DNA of 64,000 nt from Pseudomonas palmensis. Its GTDB lineage: Bacteria; Pseudomonadota; Gammaproteobacteria; Pseudomonadales; Pseudomonadaceae. The translations under genes were made by a program, and so were the position numbers. The notes below the pieces were generated by a model. That model made no database searches. It worked only from the letters and a program-made list of their open reading frames with translations, and was not told the origin of the DNA. This document shows, one piece after another, positions 29,801 through 37,701 of this stretch. The stretch lies in assembly GCF_017848315.1 (NCBI RefSeq), contig NZ_JAFKEC010000013.1:1-64000 (forward strand), read 5' to 3'. Each line of letters opens with the position of its first letter. Position 1 is the stretch's first letter.

Positions 29801-30832
29801 CACCTGAGGTGATTGCTTGATGATGAAATTGATTTCCCGCAATCGGGTGAACACGTCATGAATGCCGAATCGGTCGAGATCCTCAATGATCACCACGTCA
29901 ATGCTGCTTCGCTCAAAGCAGTAAATGATCTCATCGATATTTTTGTGCAGGACGGAACCATGGTGAGTGGTCTCCAGTTTGCCGCCTTTGAGCGTCAACC
30001 CATCGATACTAAACAGCGAACCCAGCCTCAGACACGTGTGTAGCAGGTGTATGCATCCTAACGCGGCGATCCCGACGGCTAGAGGGCTCGGGATCAACAG
30101 CAGCCATTCCATGAGCCAATTCGGCTCGATCCTTGGCAGCTTTTCCGCCACAGGAACGTAAAGTCTCAGCGCTGCCAAAATGAGGGCGCCATAGCAGAGC
30201 GTTTTCCACCAGATCTTCAGGCCGGAAGCCTGATCGATTCTCTTAAGGCGGGTCTTGGGAAGCGTCTTTGCTGGGACGGCGTACAGGAGCTGCTGGACGA
30301 TCGTCTCCTCGATCCTAGCAACGAGATCGGATTCAGCCTTGTTTGCCTCGGATTTAGATTCCTGCCCTGCTTTGGTGGAGGGTTCGGAGGGCCGCGAAGA
30401 ATCCGAGGCCACGTCGGTATCGCTAACAAGATCAGACGCCCCGGAGATTTCGTTATCCTTGCCGAAGGTAGCCAACGAAACAAACGCGTAGACAAACTCC
30501 GGGTGGCGGTGGACGAAGGTGCGAAGCACGCTGCTCTTCCCTGCCCCGTACTCCCCCGTAATAGCGATGTTCCTGACTTGATCGTTCCTCAGACCGTTTA
30601 ATAACTCACGCTCATACCGCTGTATCTTCTCAGGCTCAATGAGCACAGGGGTTAGCGGCTGGAACAGATTTTCATGAGTAGGCGTGGCCAAGAACGCATA
30701 AGCGGCCTTGTAAGCAGCGACGACCGCGCAAGGGTATCGTTGTAGGGCGGCCAGCTTGCGGCGAGTCTCGTTGTTCCAGACGAGATAGGCATGTACTGCC
30801 CGGTGATAGATGGCGCGCAAGCGAATGAACAT
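26885..30832 (-). CDS. YobI/KAP-type P-loop NTPase, candidate defence protein
   Basis: 1315 residues. After FQPLTPVLIEPEKIQRYE, a Walker A GEYGAGKSS occurs at about 93-101 and Walker B DVVIIEDLDRFG at about 312-323. Between them are two predicted membrane helices (about 210-231 and 241-268), the layout of KAP/YobI ATPases where helices interrupt the P-loop domain. The roughly 900-residue remainder is mostly helical and unrecognised, possibly a sensor. The ATG at 30832 follows GGAG and is preferred to a TTG four codons upstream. It neighbours a dead integrase and is less GC-rich than the core, which suggests transfer. Related ATPases occur in defence islands, but no effector partner is visible here. 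Confidence 0.75.
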   Translation of the reverse strand: MFIRLRAIYHRAVHAYLVWNNETRRKLAALQRYPCAVVAAYKAAYAFLATPTHENLFQPLTPVLIEPEKIQRYERELLNGLRNDQVRNIAITGEYGAGKSSVLRTFVHRHPEFVYAFVSLATFGKDNEISGASDLVSDTDVASDSSRPSEPSTKAGQESKSEANKAESDLVARIEETIVQQLLYAVPAKTLPKTRLKRIDQASGLKIWWKTLCYGALILAALRLYVPVAEKLPRIEPNWLMEWLLLIPSPLAVGIAALGCIHLLHTCLRLGSLFSIDGLTLKGGKLETTHHGSVLHKNIDEIIYCFERSSIDVVIIEDLDRFGIHDVFTRLREINFIIKQSPQVKRPVYFVYALRDEMFVVGEKTKFFDLIVPVIPVINSENSQEKMMELLNLRTFKSKPLGEHLDRRLVETVCYYIDDLRLVKNIVNEFDMFSNILASGLRLEPDKLFAIVAIRNLHPGAYADLVKRRGAIYGVIKGLDTWKIQQNSANAKRLDDLRLERDERVAELANNVTELRAYVWFTLLRLTDSSLATHVRGGGTRYTPQEFVTDEVFDLLKTNATTLTTDAVEQYGRATSYASRNISMTELLTATSYERRHALLGRRLSTIADEIAAVQRQSDQVIRMSFTTAVKKGYGEVVRSNLPGLDVVSYLMQHGFLDADYTDYLGYFYQGSLTPGDKDLILSLRRGVLPKVSTPVDSPSTVLEKLKSDELDEGRGIIVDLIACLSARPTSLAAGSADTQLGHILRSGLNEHTERMAIAVRELLSRTDAAGFIRAVYRLEPKLFNSLFNARETGDAGGVFEGSEARQSFVKAIVDNLPESDFKTLAGDSSTDLVPTIDGLEDASRLMPGLESNVGAWAWLRAYPVQFASLGHTMSLADLERLIDWGCIKINLPMLSLICAKSEAGQDSKDAKSEPADVGIVSLRRLQALGINGLGNYLLSHADELGSALLDQSAVLDESSDSLTSLLAEVDADHDLTNRLFDHTTCDLHTLTDAPRYLWAKALESDRLVAKADAVWIFFEKVVGPDGNVSDEEIGSEPTAVFTGFIARNASPLKGTLWQSTSADWSLQQYLLGSTGISNDVLQVLLDGVVLQDLAMIKTTLPEGRWGMLVASSFLPYSSEVREIVLNTCPHFEGKYLVERWDLAKAEIDMSSLQLDTMLTLSRSKALSLTQKIQMWSGLSLETIESKPEAVPELGRVSMLANQAGERFADSLMPVLRHLVRNASLTPEQRSEMLTQCLLGMKWPDIAAALGLLDDEDFKTVSAKVKKIKVRNTESNRRLVNAMKYEGYLATVTTEDDVIIATTRPSSMASENGWL

Positions 30833-31482
30833 CCGTGTCTCCAAGCAGGCTGGTGGCTACCAGGCATTCATCTGCCGAAGACTGAATGATCGATCTTGGG
30901 TCTAGCGGGAAGGTGAACTTCCGGTGAGCCTGATATGAGGATTGGGATGATAGCTCACGGCCATCTTCGCCTGCGAACCCTTTGTTCACCAGGCAAGAGC
31001 TAGGCGCTAGCTTACCTCTGCACGATCCGCTGCATGAACAGGCCGGGAGAGGATTAATCAGGCTGAGAAGAACGCTATTTGGGCCGGCCTAGCCGGTGCT
31101 GCCGGATCGAGAATCTTGGGAGCTTGGACTTTATGTGCATACGGAGTATCGGTCAGCCGCTAGCCGCCAACAAAAATTACCATCACCATGCGCGGGGCCG
31201 CGCATACCCTCGCCTGCAAAATATGTGAGTTCATCTTGGAGGCTTACGACTGATGTCTGAATCGCCCCGGACTTTATAGACACATTCTTTGCTTCGTGGC
31301 CGCCCCCGGAAGTCCACAAGCGAAGCAATGCCGCGCCCGCAACGCACCTGCAGCGAGGCAAAAAAAGATCGTGGCCATTTGCTATATCGTCGAGTGCCTA
31401 CTACTTTTCCAAGCGCCACCGTCGCGTCACCAGGAAGGTGGCCACCTCCCCCCCCCAGTCCATGCAGCAAGGAGCTCTCAGA
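30833..31482. other. Long non-coding gap between island ATPase and lectin cassette
   Basis: About 650 bases with divergent genes on either side, so it must hold both promoters. No open frame with a ribosome-binding site and family pattern is present. AGCTAG-GCG-CTAGCT at 30998-31012 is a perfect inverted repeat of six-base arms and could bind a regulator. A run of seven A lies near 31360-31370. Confidence 0.45.
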
Positions 31483-31800
31483 ATGGGTATCAGTGCCAAA
31501 GTAAATGCTGAGTTTTTGATCGACAACAAGACCTACAAAGCTTCGCTCAACATCCCCAACTCCGCACCGACTGCCGATAAGCCGTTCATCTTCACTGTCA
31601 CCTCCAAAGGCGAAGCCGCAGACGCGGTACTGCAGACACTTCTCGAAGTCGCTGTCGGCGCTACCGACCAGGTATACGTTGCAGTTGCACCCCCCATGGA
31701 CCTGATCTCCGACGCCATTGGTGGTGACGCCAAGGTCGTCCAGGCGCTCAACGTTGAAGTCTCCGAAGGCAAATACAAAGACGGGAAATTCGAAGTCTAG
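31483..31800 (+). CDS. 105-aa protein leading the lectin cassette, unknown
   Basis: Not recognised. 105 residues, no signal peptide, no cysteine. The protein looks like a small alternating beta domain (NAEFLIDNKTYKASLNIP, PFIFTVTSKG) with one helix (AADAVLQTLLEVAVG). AAGGAG stands eight bases before the ATG, an excellent ribosome-binding site, so it is probably abundantly made. It is followed by a strong hairpin and then by the 1175-aa gene. It may be a subunit, chaperone or carried substrate of the large protein. Confidence 0.65.
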   Translation: MGISAKVNAEFLIDNKTYKASLNIPNSAPTADKPFIFTVTSKGEAADAVLQTLLEVAVGATDQVYVAVAPPMDLISDAIGGDAKVVQALNVEVSEGKYKDGKFEV

Positions 31801-31814
31801 GCCTGACTCCTCCA

Positions 31815-31842
31815 CGGTGGGGCATGTCACTATGCCCCACCG
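31815..31842 (+). terminator. Intra-operon hairpin after the 105-aa gene
   Basis: CGGTGGGGCAT pairs perfectly with ATGCCCCACCG across a six-base loop (11 base pairs). There is no T-run, so it is more likely a partial terminator or an mRNA-stabilising stem that favours expression of the upstream 105-aa gene. Confidence 0.55.
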
Positions 31843-31878
31843 CATTGATGTACCTGCCTGCGGGAGGGCCCCTCGCCC

Positions 31879-34800
31879 ATGGATATCCGCGTTACGGCGC
31901 ACTTTGCCTGGTCGGAGATTTTTGGTCGCAAGATCGCCGCCCGAAGCAAGTGCCAGCTGGACCTGTCACGCCAGTACAGCCTGATCTATGCAGACCTGGG
32001 AGCAGAGGATGCACAGGGGTGGAATGTTCTCGCTGAACTCAACAAAGCCTTCGATATCAAGCTTCCGGCCGAATATCTGAGGGTGATGGATGCCGGGTTC
32101 TTCACATTCAGTCATTTCGGCAACGGGGCGGTCCCCCCGAACACCTCTTTGCACAAGATTTTTCCGCAATCGCCGGTTCCACTCAGTGTCTCCAGTGCCA
32201 CCGAGCCGATGACCAATACAGCGGGGTTTTGGCTGACGGTAAGCCTCGACGATATCAAGCTGTTCGGCAGCCTGATCGAAATAGGGTACGCCTCGCCCTC
32301 TGGCGACGGTGACAAGCTCTCACTCTCCGCGGTGCTGGCTAGAGGGACTGTCGCCGGCAAGGCGGTGAGTGACGCGATCTACTTGGCCAGCTTGCCGAAC
32401 ATCCGCTTGTTCAAGCTGTTCGGCTTTGAAGAGGTCGAGGTTCGATATCGCTTCAAGGAAGCCAGACAGCTCAATGTCAAAGGCAAGCTGCGTGTGTCCC
32501 TTTTTGATGAGAAGCAGTATCTGTTCGAAGGGGTACTGAACTCGGACGAGGTCAACAGAACCTTCTCAGCCTGCTTGAAAAGTGCCGAACCCGATCAAAG
32601 CGTTACCAGGCTCTTCGGCGACCAGATGCGTGGCATTACCTTCCAGCGCCTGGTGTTCGGGATATTCGCTCGCTATGGCGACAACGAAGATCAACGAACA
32701 TTCCAGGTCCAGGGTACGGTCAGAGTCGGCTCAGCCCAGCTGACCGGGTACATCTACCTGCACAACGGCAAACCCCAGGTGGCCAGCATAAAAGTCGACA
32801 AGGCACTGTCGATCGGTGATGTGTTCAACCAATGCATCCCGGGGGCCCCGTGGCCGACCTCGCTCATCGACATCACCTTCAAGGCAGGCAGCGAGCTGTA
32901 TTACCGCTCGGCCGCTGGAAGCCAACTCGCAAGACTGGAGACATTCTCATGCCCTGCCGAGGGGGACCTGCCCGATCGTCAACTTAGCGCCAGCATCGAC
33001 TACCAGAATGGGTTCAACATAAGGGCGCTGTTCGACCTGACACTCGTCAAGACCCTGGAAGTGGTCGGCACGATCCAGATTGCCGAGGATGGCGTCACTG
33101 CCGATATCAGCCTGGGCAAGCCCATCGACCTCTTCATCGTGACCATCGCGGCATCACGCGCCTCACAGCCCATCGGCGGGCCTGCGTTCGAGCTGTCTAC
33201 CGTCGAGAAGAAATCCTCTATGGGTTTCGTTGGCAGCCTATGGTTCATGCAGGAACAATTTGGCGTCGACGTCCGCGTGAAAGCCACCAGAAACGCGAAG
33301 GGAAACACCCAGGTCGACGGTACGCTCACGGCGCTATCGAACTACCCACCGTTCCTGCCCGCTGGCACATCCCTGGGGCTTCGGTACAGCAAGGACGGTG
33401 GCTTCCAGGTGACGAACTGGCCAAGTTTCGAGTATCTGACCAACGCCATCGATTTCATCAAGACACTGCAGAAACTCTCCGACCAGGGCAGCGCCGGGTG
33501 CGGCAAACTCGTCGGGTTCGCCTTCGAGAAGCTTCTACAGTCGAAATTCCGCGTGAGTGTCTCGTTTGGTACCCAGGAAAACGATGAGGGGGTAACGCTG
33601 GTCCTCGATGGGTCCTATACGCTCTGCGTCGCGCAGACCTCCCTCACCGCGGTAGCGATTCCATTTCCAGGGTTGGTGTCGATCCCCCTACCCAACTCGA
33701 TCAGCTTTTCCGAGTTGGGCAACTACATCGAACGTGCTCTGGCTGCAGCAGCTGAGTCATTTGTCAAAGCCCTGGTGAAAAACCGAGAGGCCATTGCTGC
33801 CGTCATTGGCCTCACCGCGGGAAAAGCCGCGGCCTCCTATGCCGCTACTCTTGCCTGCCAGGCCTTGATCGACGGTGTAGCAGCAGATGCTGTTGTTGCG
33901 ACAGCTGCAGAGACCCTTGCCGCAGCCACGGCCGCAGAGGCGGGGGCCGGCGCTGCTGGGGCCCTGGTCGCCGGGGCCGTAGTCGCGGTTGCAGATTTCT
34001 TTTCTGGCACAGGCACAGGGACTGGCACTGGCACTGGCGGCACAGGAACAGGAACAGGAACAGGAACAGGAACCGCGACACAGAGCCCGCCTGTTGATCC
34101 GCGAGTCACCATCACCAACCGTGTGGTCACTCTGACCTGGGGGGGTGGCCAGGGCAATGCGCGCTATCACGCGCAATTGCTCGACAGTGCCGCGACCATC
34201 CTGCTGAACAACCCGGACCTGGCGGGTGCGGCCCGGCAGACCCAGTTCGAGTTTGGCCCAGAGTGGCCTTCAGGCCCTTACACGGCCCAGGTCCAGGGTG
34301 TTCATGAACAATCGGCCACCCGCTGGGCGGCGGCTCCCTTCAACCGGCTGACAGCGCCGGCCCAACCCAGCGCTCAAGCAGACACCACGGTCCCGGCGCC
34401 AGCATATGGAGTGCAGCTGAGTTGGGCACCGATTGCCGGGGCCTCCTCGTACGAGCTCTCTACCCGCCTGCCGGGGAGTGCGACCGATAGGGTCCAGATC
34501 GAGCCCGGCGCAGATCAGTCGCTCCCACCTGCGACATACGCATTCATTTTCGAAGAGGCTTCCCCAGCGGGAGATTATCGCTTCAGCGTAACGGCCAAGG
34601 GTGGGCATGCATCCGTAGCGAGTCCAGACAGCGAGCCGCTGACGCTTGTACGTCCAGGCCAGCCCCAGGACTTCCAGGCCAGCAGTATCGGCAGCAATGT
34701 TGCGTTGCGCTGGCGTTCGGTTGCTGGTGCATTGCGCTACCAGGCATTGGCGCAGAAGAAAGGGGCTGCCCCTCTGGTTATTGAGCTGCACGCCCGGGAG

Positions 34801-35406
34801 GAAAGCGGCGTCGAGCATGCAGACTTCGCTCTACCCTGCCCTTCGCATTCGCCTTCCGTTTACCAGGTGCAGGTCTGGGCGCTGCCTGGCGCCGACCAGG
34901 TGAACTACGTAGCGGGCGTGCCGTCGGCCGTCGTCGAGGTGACGATTACGCCCTATGCAACCGCATTAGAAATGGCCACCGCGCTGCATGCCCTCACTAT
35001 CGAGGGGAGCGCGTGCGGTACACAGTTGATAGCGGCATTCCCGAACCTGACACCGGACACTTTGGCCATCGCCATGGCGCAAGGCGGCTACCCGGCCATT
35101 GAGACCAGCAATGGCCTGCTTGCTGTGTGGCCTGATACCCCACCTCTTGAGCTGGCGACCGTACTTGCCCTGGCGTATCCCGATCCGTTGCAGTTTGCCG
35201 CCTCCCAGCGTGACCAGGGCGTGCCTGGAGAGCTGTGCGCAGTCAATCTGTTGAAGGCATTCCCACAGCTTGGCGTATCAGAGATGGCGCGCGCCATGGC
35301 AAAGGCAGGTTACCCCGCAACGGACACCGCGACAGGCCTCAAGGTGGCGTACCCCGCCATCTCGCCTGTGGAGCTATCAACTGCGCTGGTGCTCGCTTAT
35401 CAGTGA
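31879..35406 (+). CDS. Large modular protein with FN3-like and helical repeats
   Basis: 1175 residues, no signal peptide, family not recognised. Residues 1 to about 600 are beta-rich with recurrent F-x-V-x-G-x-L patterns. A helical, Ala-rich segment (about 615-705) follows, then a Gly-Thr linker (about 711-735). Three FN3-like domains come next, recognised by the R-x-V-T-L-T-W, G-V-Q-L-S-W-A and V-A-L-R-W-R strands, to about residue 1020. The last 150 residues hold repeats of the type AFPNLTPDTLAIAMAQGGYPA and AFPQLGVSEMARAMAKAGYPA. The same repeat style opens the downstream lectin protein, which suggests the two interact or assemble together. The start has a GGGAGGG ten bases upstream. Confidence 0.7.
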   Translation: MDIRVTAHFAWSEIFGRKIAARSKCQLDLSRQYSLIYADLGAEDAQGWNVLAELNKAFDIKLPAEYLRVMDAGFFTFSHFGNGAVPPNTSLHKIFPQSPVPLSVSSATEPMTNTAGFWLTVSLDDIKLFGSLIEIGYASPSGDGDKLSLSAVLARGTVAGKAVSDAIYLASLPNIRLFKLFGFEEVEVRYRFKEARQLNVKGKLRVSLFDEKQYLFEGVLNSDEVNRTFSACLKSAEPDQSVTRLFGDQMRGITFQRLVFGIFARYGDNEDQRTFQVQGTVRVGSAQLTGYIYLHNGKPQVASIKVDKALSIGDVFNQCIPGAPWPTSLIDITFKAGSELYYRSAAGSQLARLETFSCPAEGDLPDRQLSASIDYQNGFNIRALFDLTLVKTLEVVGTIQIAEDGVTADISLGKPIDLFIVTIAASRASQPIGGPAFELSTVEKKSSMGFVGSLWFMQEQFGVDVRVKATRNAKGNTQVDGTLTALSNYPPFLPAGTSLGLRYSKDGGFQVTNWPSFEYLTNAIDFIKTLQKLSDQGSAGCGKLVGFAFEKLLQSKFRVSVSFGTQENDEGVTLVLDGSYTLCVAQTSLTAVAIPFPGLVSIPLPNSISFSELGNYIERALAAAAESFVKALVKNREAIAAVIGLTAGKAAASYAATLACQALIDGVAADAVVATAAETLAAATAAEAGAGAAGALVAGAVVAVADFFSGTGTGTGTGTGGTGTGTGTGTGTATQSPPVDPRVTITNRVVTLTWGGGQGNARYHAQLLDSAATILLNNPDLAGAARQTQFEFGPEWPSGPYTAQVQGVHEQSATRWAAAPFNRLTAPAQPSAQADTTVPAPAYGVQLSWAPIAGASSYELSTRLPGSATDRVQIEPGADQSLPPATYAFIFEEASPAGDYRFSVTAKGGHASVASPDSEPLTLVRPGQPQDFQASSIGSNVALRWRSVAGALRYQALAQKKGAAPLVIELHAREESGVEHADFALPCPSHSPSVYQVQVWALPGADQVNYVAGVPSAVVEVTITPYATALEMATALHALTIEGSACGTQLIAAFPNLTPDTLAIAMAQGGYPAIETSNGLLAVWPDTPPLELATVLALAYPDPLQFAASQRDQGVPGELCAVNLLKAFPQLGVSEMARAMAKAGYPATDTATGLKVAYPAISPVELSTALVLAYQ
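34015..34074 (+). repeat. Hexanucleotide microsatellite coding a (Gly-Thr)n linker
   Basis: Repeats of the GGCACA/GGCACT/GGAACA type, with four identical GGAACA units at 34045-34068 followed by GGAACC. Gain or loss of units keeps the frame and changes only the linker length between the Ala-rich segment and the FN3-like domains. Confidence 0.8.
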
Positions 35407-35489
35407 CGCCGCCATGCCGAGCAAGAAGGTCCACCGTTCAACTGCGTCATTCACCCCATTACAAACAGCGACTACGAGAGGTAAACAGC

Positions 35490-36215
35490 ATGAGCACCGA
35501 AACCCTGATCAGCATCCTGCAGTCTCTTAAGCAACAAGGGCTGAGCCCCCTTGAGGCGGTCAAAGAGGCACTGGCCCAGCTCCAGTCACGTGCCCGAGGG
35601 GCTACCACCGACAACACCGCAGTGGCCGAAGCCGTGATCGAGGTTTTCTCGCCCCTGACCGCGACCCAACTCGCAATCATCCTGCACACCACCTATCCGG
35701 ACCTGACTGCGCTTGACGTCGGGAAAACCATTCTCAACCCGAAAGTGCTGCCAGCCACACCGGCCACCGAGATGAATGAAGCCCTTGGCAAAGCGGGTTT
35801 CGACGCCTCCAGCGTCAGTGATGCAGTGAACATCCTGTATCCGGTTACCGTGACCATTCAGGCCAATCAAGCCTGGCAGCAAAGCGGCCTGACAGTGACT
35901 GGCCGCCAGGTCACCCTGATTGCAGCGCAAGGCTCCTGGACTTCCAACCCGGCAACAGGGAAAACAGGCCCGGCCGGCAACACGAACTATCGCGCCAAGC
36001 AAGGCTATACCCTGCCAGGCCAGTTCGAGGGGGCCCTGATCGGCCGCATTGGCGACAACGCACCGTTTCTGGTTGGGCCTCAGGTCAAGGTGCCGGCAGG
36101 ACAGTCGGGGGCCCTGCAACTGTGCATCAACGATGACCTCAACGGGATTTATGGTGCGGGCCTGACGGACAACGTCGGTAGCATGCAGGTAGACATCCGC
36201 ACGCAAGGCGAATAG
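35490..36215 (+). CDS. LecA-like (PA-IL fold) lectin with N-terminal helical repeat
   Basis: 241 residues, no signal peptide. Residues 1-115 are helical and contain the LTATQLAIILHTTYPDLTALDVG and EMNEALGKAGFDASSVSDAV units seen also at the end of the preceding large protein. Residues about 119-238 match the PA-IL galactophilic lectin fold: VTVTIQANQAWQQSGL, VTLIAAQGSWTSNP, GALIGRIGDNAPFLVG and a final NDDLNGIYG with NVGSMQVDI. The Asn-Asp pair and the Tyr-Gly of LecA's calcium and sugar loop are present, but the loop is several residues longer, so sugar specificity may differ. GAGAGG precedes the ATG. A strong terminator follows. Confidence 0.78.
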   Translation: MSTETLISILQSLKQQGLSPLEAVKEALAQLQSRARGATTDNTAVAEAVIEVFSPLTATQLAIILHTTYPDLTALDVGKTILNPKVLPATPATEMNEALGKAGFDASSVSDAVNILYPVTVTIQANQAWQQSGLTVTGRQVTLIAAQGSWTSNPATGKTGPAGNTNYRAKQGYTLPGQFEGALIGRIGDNAPFLVGPQVKVPAGQSGALQLCINDDLNGIYGAGLTDNVGSMQVDIRTQGE

Positions 36216-36220
36216 CCGAT

Positions 36221-36257
36221 GCTGCCAGCCCGGTGGCTACCTCACCGGGCTGGCAGC
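36221..36257. terminator. Strong bidirectional terminator
   Basis: A perfect 15-base stem (GCTGCCAGCCCGGTG with CACCGGGCTGGCAGC) and seven-base loop in the 43-base gap between the convergent lectin and TPR-oxygenase genes. No long T-run on either side. Confidence 0.7.
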
Positions 36258-36258
36258 C

Positions 36259-37701
36259 TCATTGCCCCGGCGCGCTGCCACGCTCCCCGAAGAGCAGCGT
36301 CACATTGACCCGTTGATTGAGGTAGCCCGGCCGGAAAGCCAGTGGCGCGGTGGCATGGAACAGATCTGAGTTGAAAATCACAGCGCGATTGCACCTGTAA
36401 GGGATGACTGTGCGCCGGGCTCCAGCCTCCTTCAGAAAGGCAGCAATTCGATCACCTTGGCGATTGTAGGTTTCGAAATCCCAGTCAGAGGGTGCCTCGA
36501 CGTCGTAGACCACAAGCCCTCCCGAGTCGCGGTCAAGGTTTGCCTCGTCCGGCGTGATCCAGAAGTTCACGTTCACAGCGGCAAAGTCTGCATGGGGGTG
36601 TGTCGCAGGCTGGTCATGCTGGTACTTGAACCCCCACATCTGAAGCAATGGGTGATGCTTGCCGATAAGCTGGGGGAAGCAACGCCGAATCTCATCGGCA
36701 ACCTGCAGCAGAAGCGGGCAATTGAAACCCTCCCTGAAGAACGCGCCGAGCCGACCATGAGCATATCGGTCGGTATGCCAGATGGTGGACTGCAAACAGA
36801 ACGCCTGCACAAGCGCCAGTGCATCAGCAGACAGGAAGTCGTCGATCACGACCAGGCCCAGGGGGCTCTCCAGGTAATCGCGTTCAGCTCGCAGCAGCGC
36901 CTGGCTCATCTTCAAGGCCCCCTCTTGCAGTCGCGGAGCCTGCAACTGGTGCACATTACGCCCGTAGCTCGGGGGCAGCGCAGCGACGTTGGCCGGGGGT
37001 GTTGCCAAACTGTTGGGCTGTTCGAATGGTTGGAGAGCTGCCTCATAGCTAGCAATCTCCGCCTCAAGACGCGGACCAATCAGCTGGTGGTCTCGCAAAT
37101 AGCGTAACTGCTCCAGGTCGTGGGCCAGCTTGGCCCGCGAAGCCCTCGGTACAGCGCCACGCCCTTCGCAGGCACCGGGTTGAGACAGGCTGCGCTCGTC
37201 ACCACGAACTACAGAGGCATAGTGCGCAGCCCACAGGCCCGCAGCGTCAAGGTCGTGAGTACGCAATGAAGTGCTGACGAGTTGCTCCAGGATCTCTGGA
37301 TCGCGCGGGTACAGTTCGCCGAGGACCTCCCACATGCCACGGGCCGAATCGTGCTGGCCCATGTGGCCATACAGCGTGGCCAGCAAAAAGGCCAGGTTGG
37401 CCCTGGCCAGGTCGAAGGCAGGCTGCAGGCTGATCGCAGCCTTGTAGCTCGAAATTGCGTCCTCATTGCGCCCCGATTGCTGCAAGGCCCAACCCAGGTT
37501 GTTATGGCCAACAGCCCAGTCAGGACACTGCTGCACAACGGCACGAAAGCATGCCTGTGCGGCATCGAACTCGCCCTGATCGCACAGGGTACAGCCTTCC
37601 TCCAGCAGCACCGATACGGTCTGCTGCGCGCAGCCATTGCCTGCAGCCTCTGGCGTGGTGCGCAGGGCACCATATTTCGCCATCCAGACTTGCGCACTCA
37701 C
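36259..37701 (-). CDS. TPR protein with 2OG-Fe(II) oxygenase domain
   Basis: 480 residues. Residues about 25-140 hold TPR units (GEFDAAQACFRAVVQQCPDW, GWALQQSGRNEDAISSYKAA). The C-terminal 180 residues are a prolyl-4-hydroxylase-like double-stranded beta-helix: iron ligands HPHAD near 367-369 and the distal His in SDLFHATAP near 448, with the 2-oxoglutarate-binding Arg in NQRVNVTLLFG. Such enzymes hydroxylate proteins or small molecules; TPRs usually bind a protein partner. The GTG start has AGAGG upstream and overlaps the stop of the 74-aa gene (GTGA), so translation is coupled. The peptide may be the substrate or a regulator. Confidence 0.8.
   Translation of the reverse strand: MSAQVWMAKYGALRTTPEAAGNGCAQQTVSVLLEEGCTLCDQGEFDAAQACFRAVVQQCPDWAVGHNNLGWALQQSGRNEDAISSYKAAISLQPAFDLARANLAFLLATLYGHMGQHDSARGMWEVLGELYPRDPEILEQLVSTSLRTHDLDAAGLWAAHYASVVRGDERSLSQPGACEGRGAVPRASRAKLAHDLEQLRYLRDHQLIGPRLEAEIASYEAALQPFEQPNSLATPPANVAALPPSYGRNVHQLQAPRLQEGALKMSQALLRAERDYLESPLGLVVIDDFLSADALALVQAFCLQSTIWHTDRYAHGRLGAFFREGFNCPLLLQVADEIRRCFPQLIGKHHPLLQMWGFKYQHDQPATHPHADFAAVNVNFWITPDEANLDRDSGGLVVYDVEAPSDWDFETYNRQGDRIAAFLKEAGARRTVIPYRCNRAVIFNSDLFHATAPLAFRPGYLNQRVNVTLLFGERGSAPGQ

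Noticed and set aside
31370..31400. Sigma-54 promoter before the lectin cassette
   Set aside because: TGGCCATTTGCT looks similar at first, but the GG and GC elements are six bases apart rather than ten.
31231..31902. 223-codon open frame on the minus strand opposite the 105-aa gene
   Set aside because: The plus-strand gene has a strong ribosome-binding site and an operon context. The minus frame has neither and spans the hairpin.
33757..34176. Cys/Ser-rich or Pro/Val-rich frames opposite the Gly-Thr linker
   Set aside because: These are translations of the hexanucleotide repeat on the other strand; the plus-strand frame is continuous over 1175 codons.
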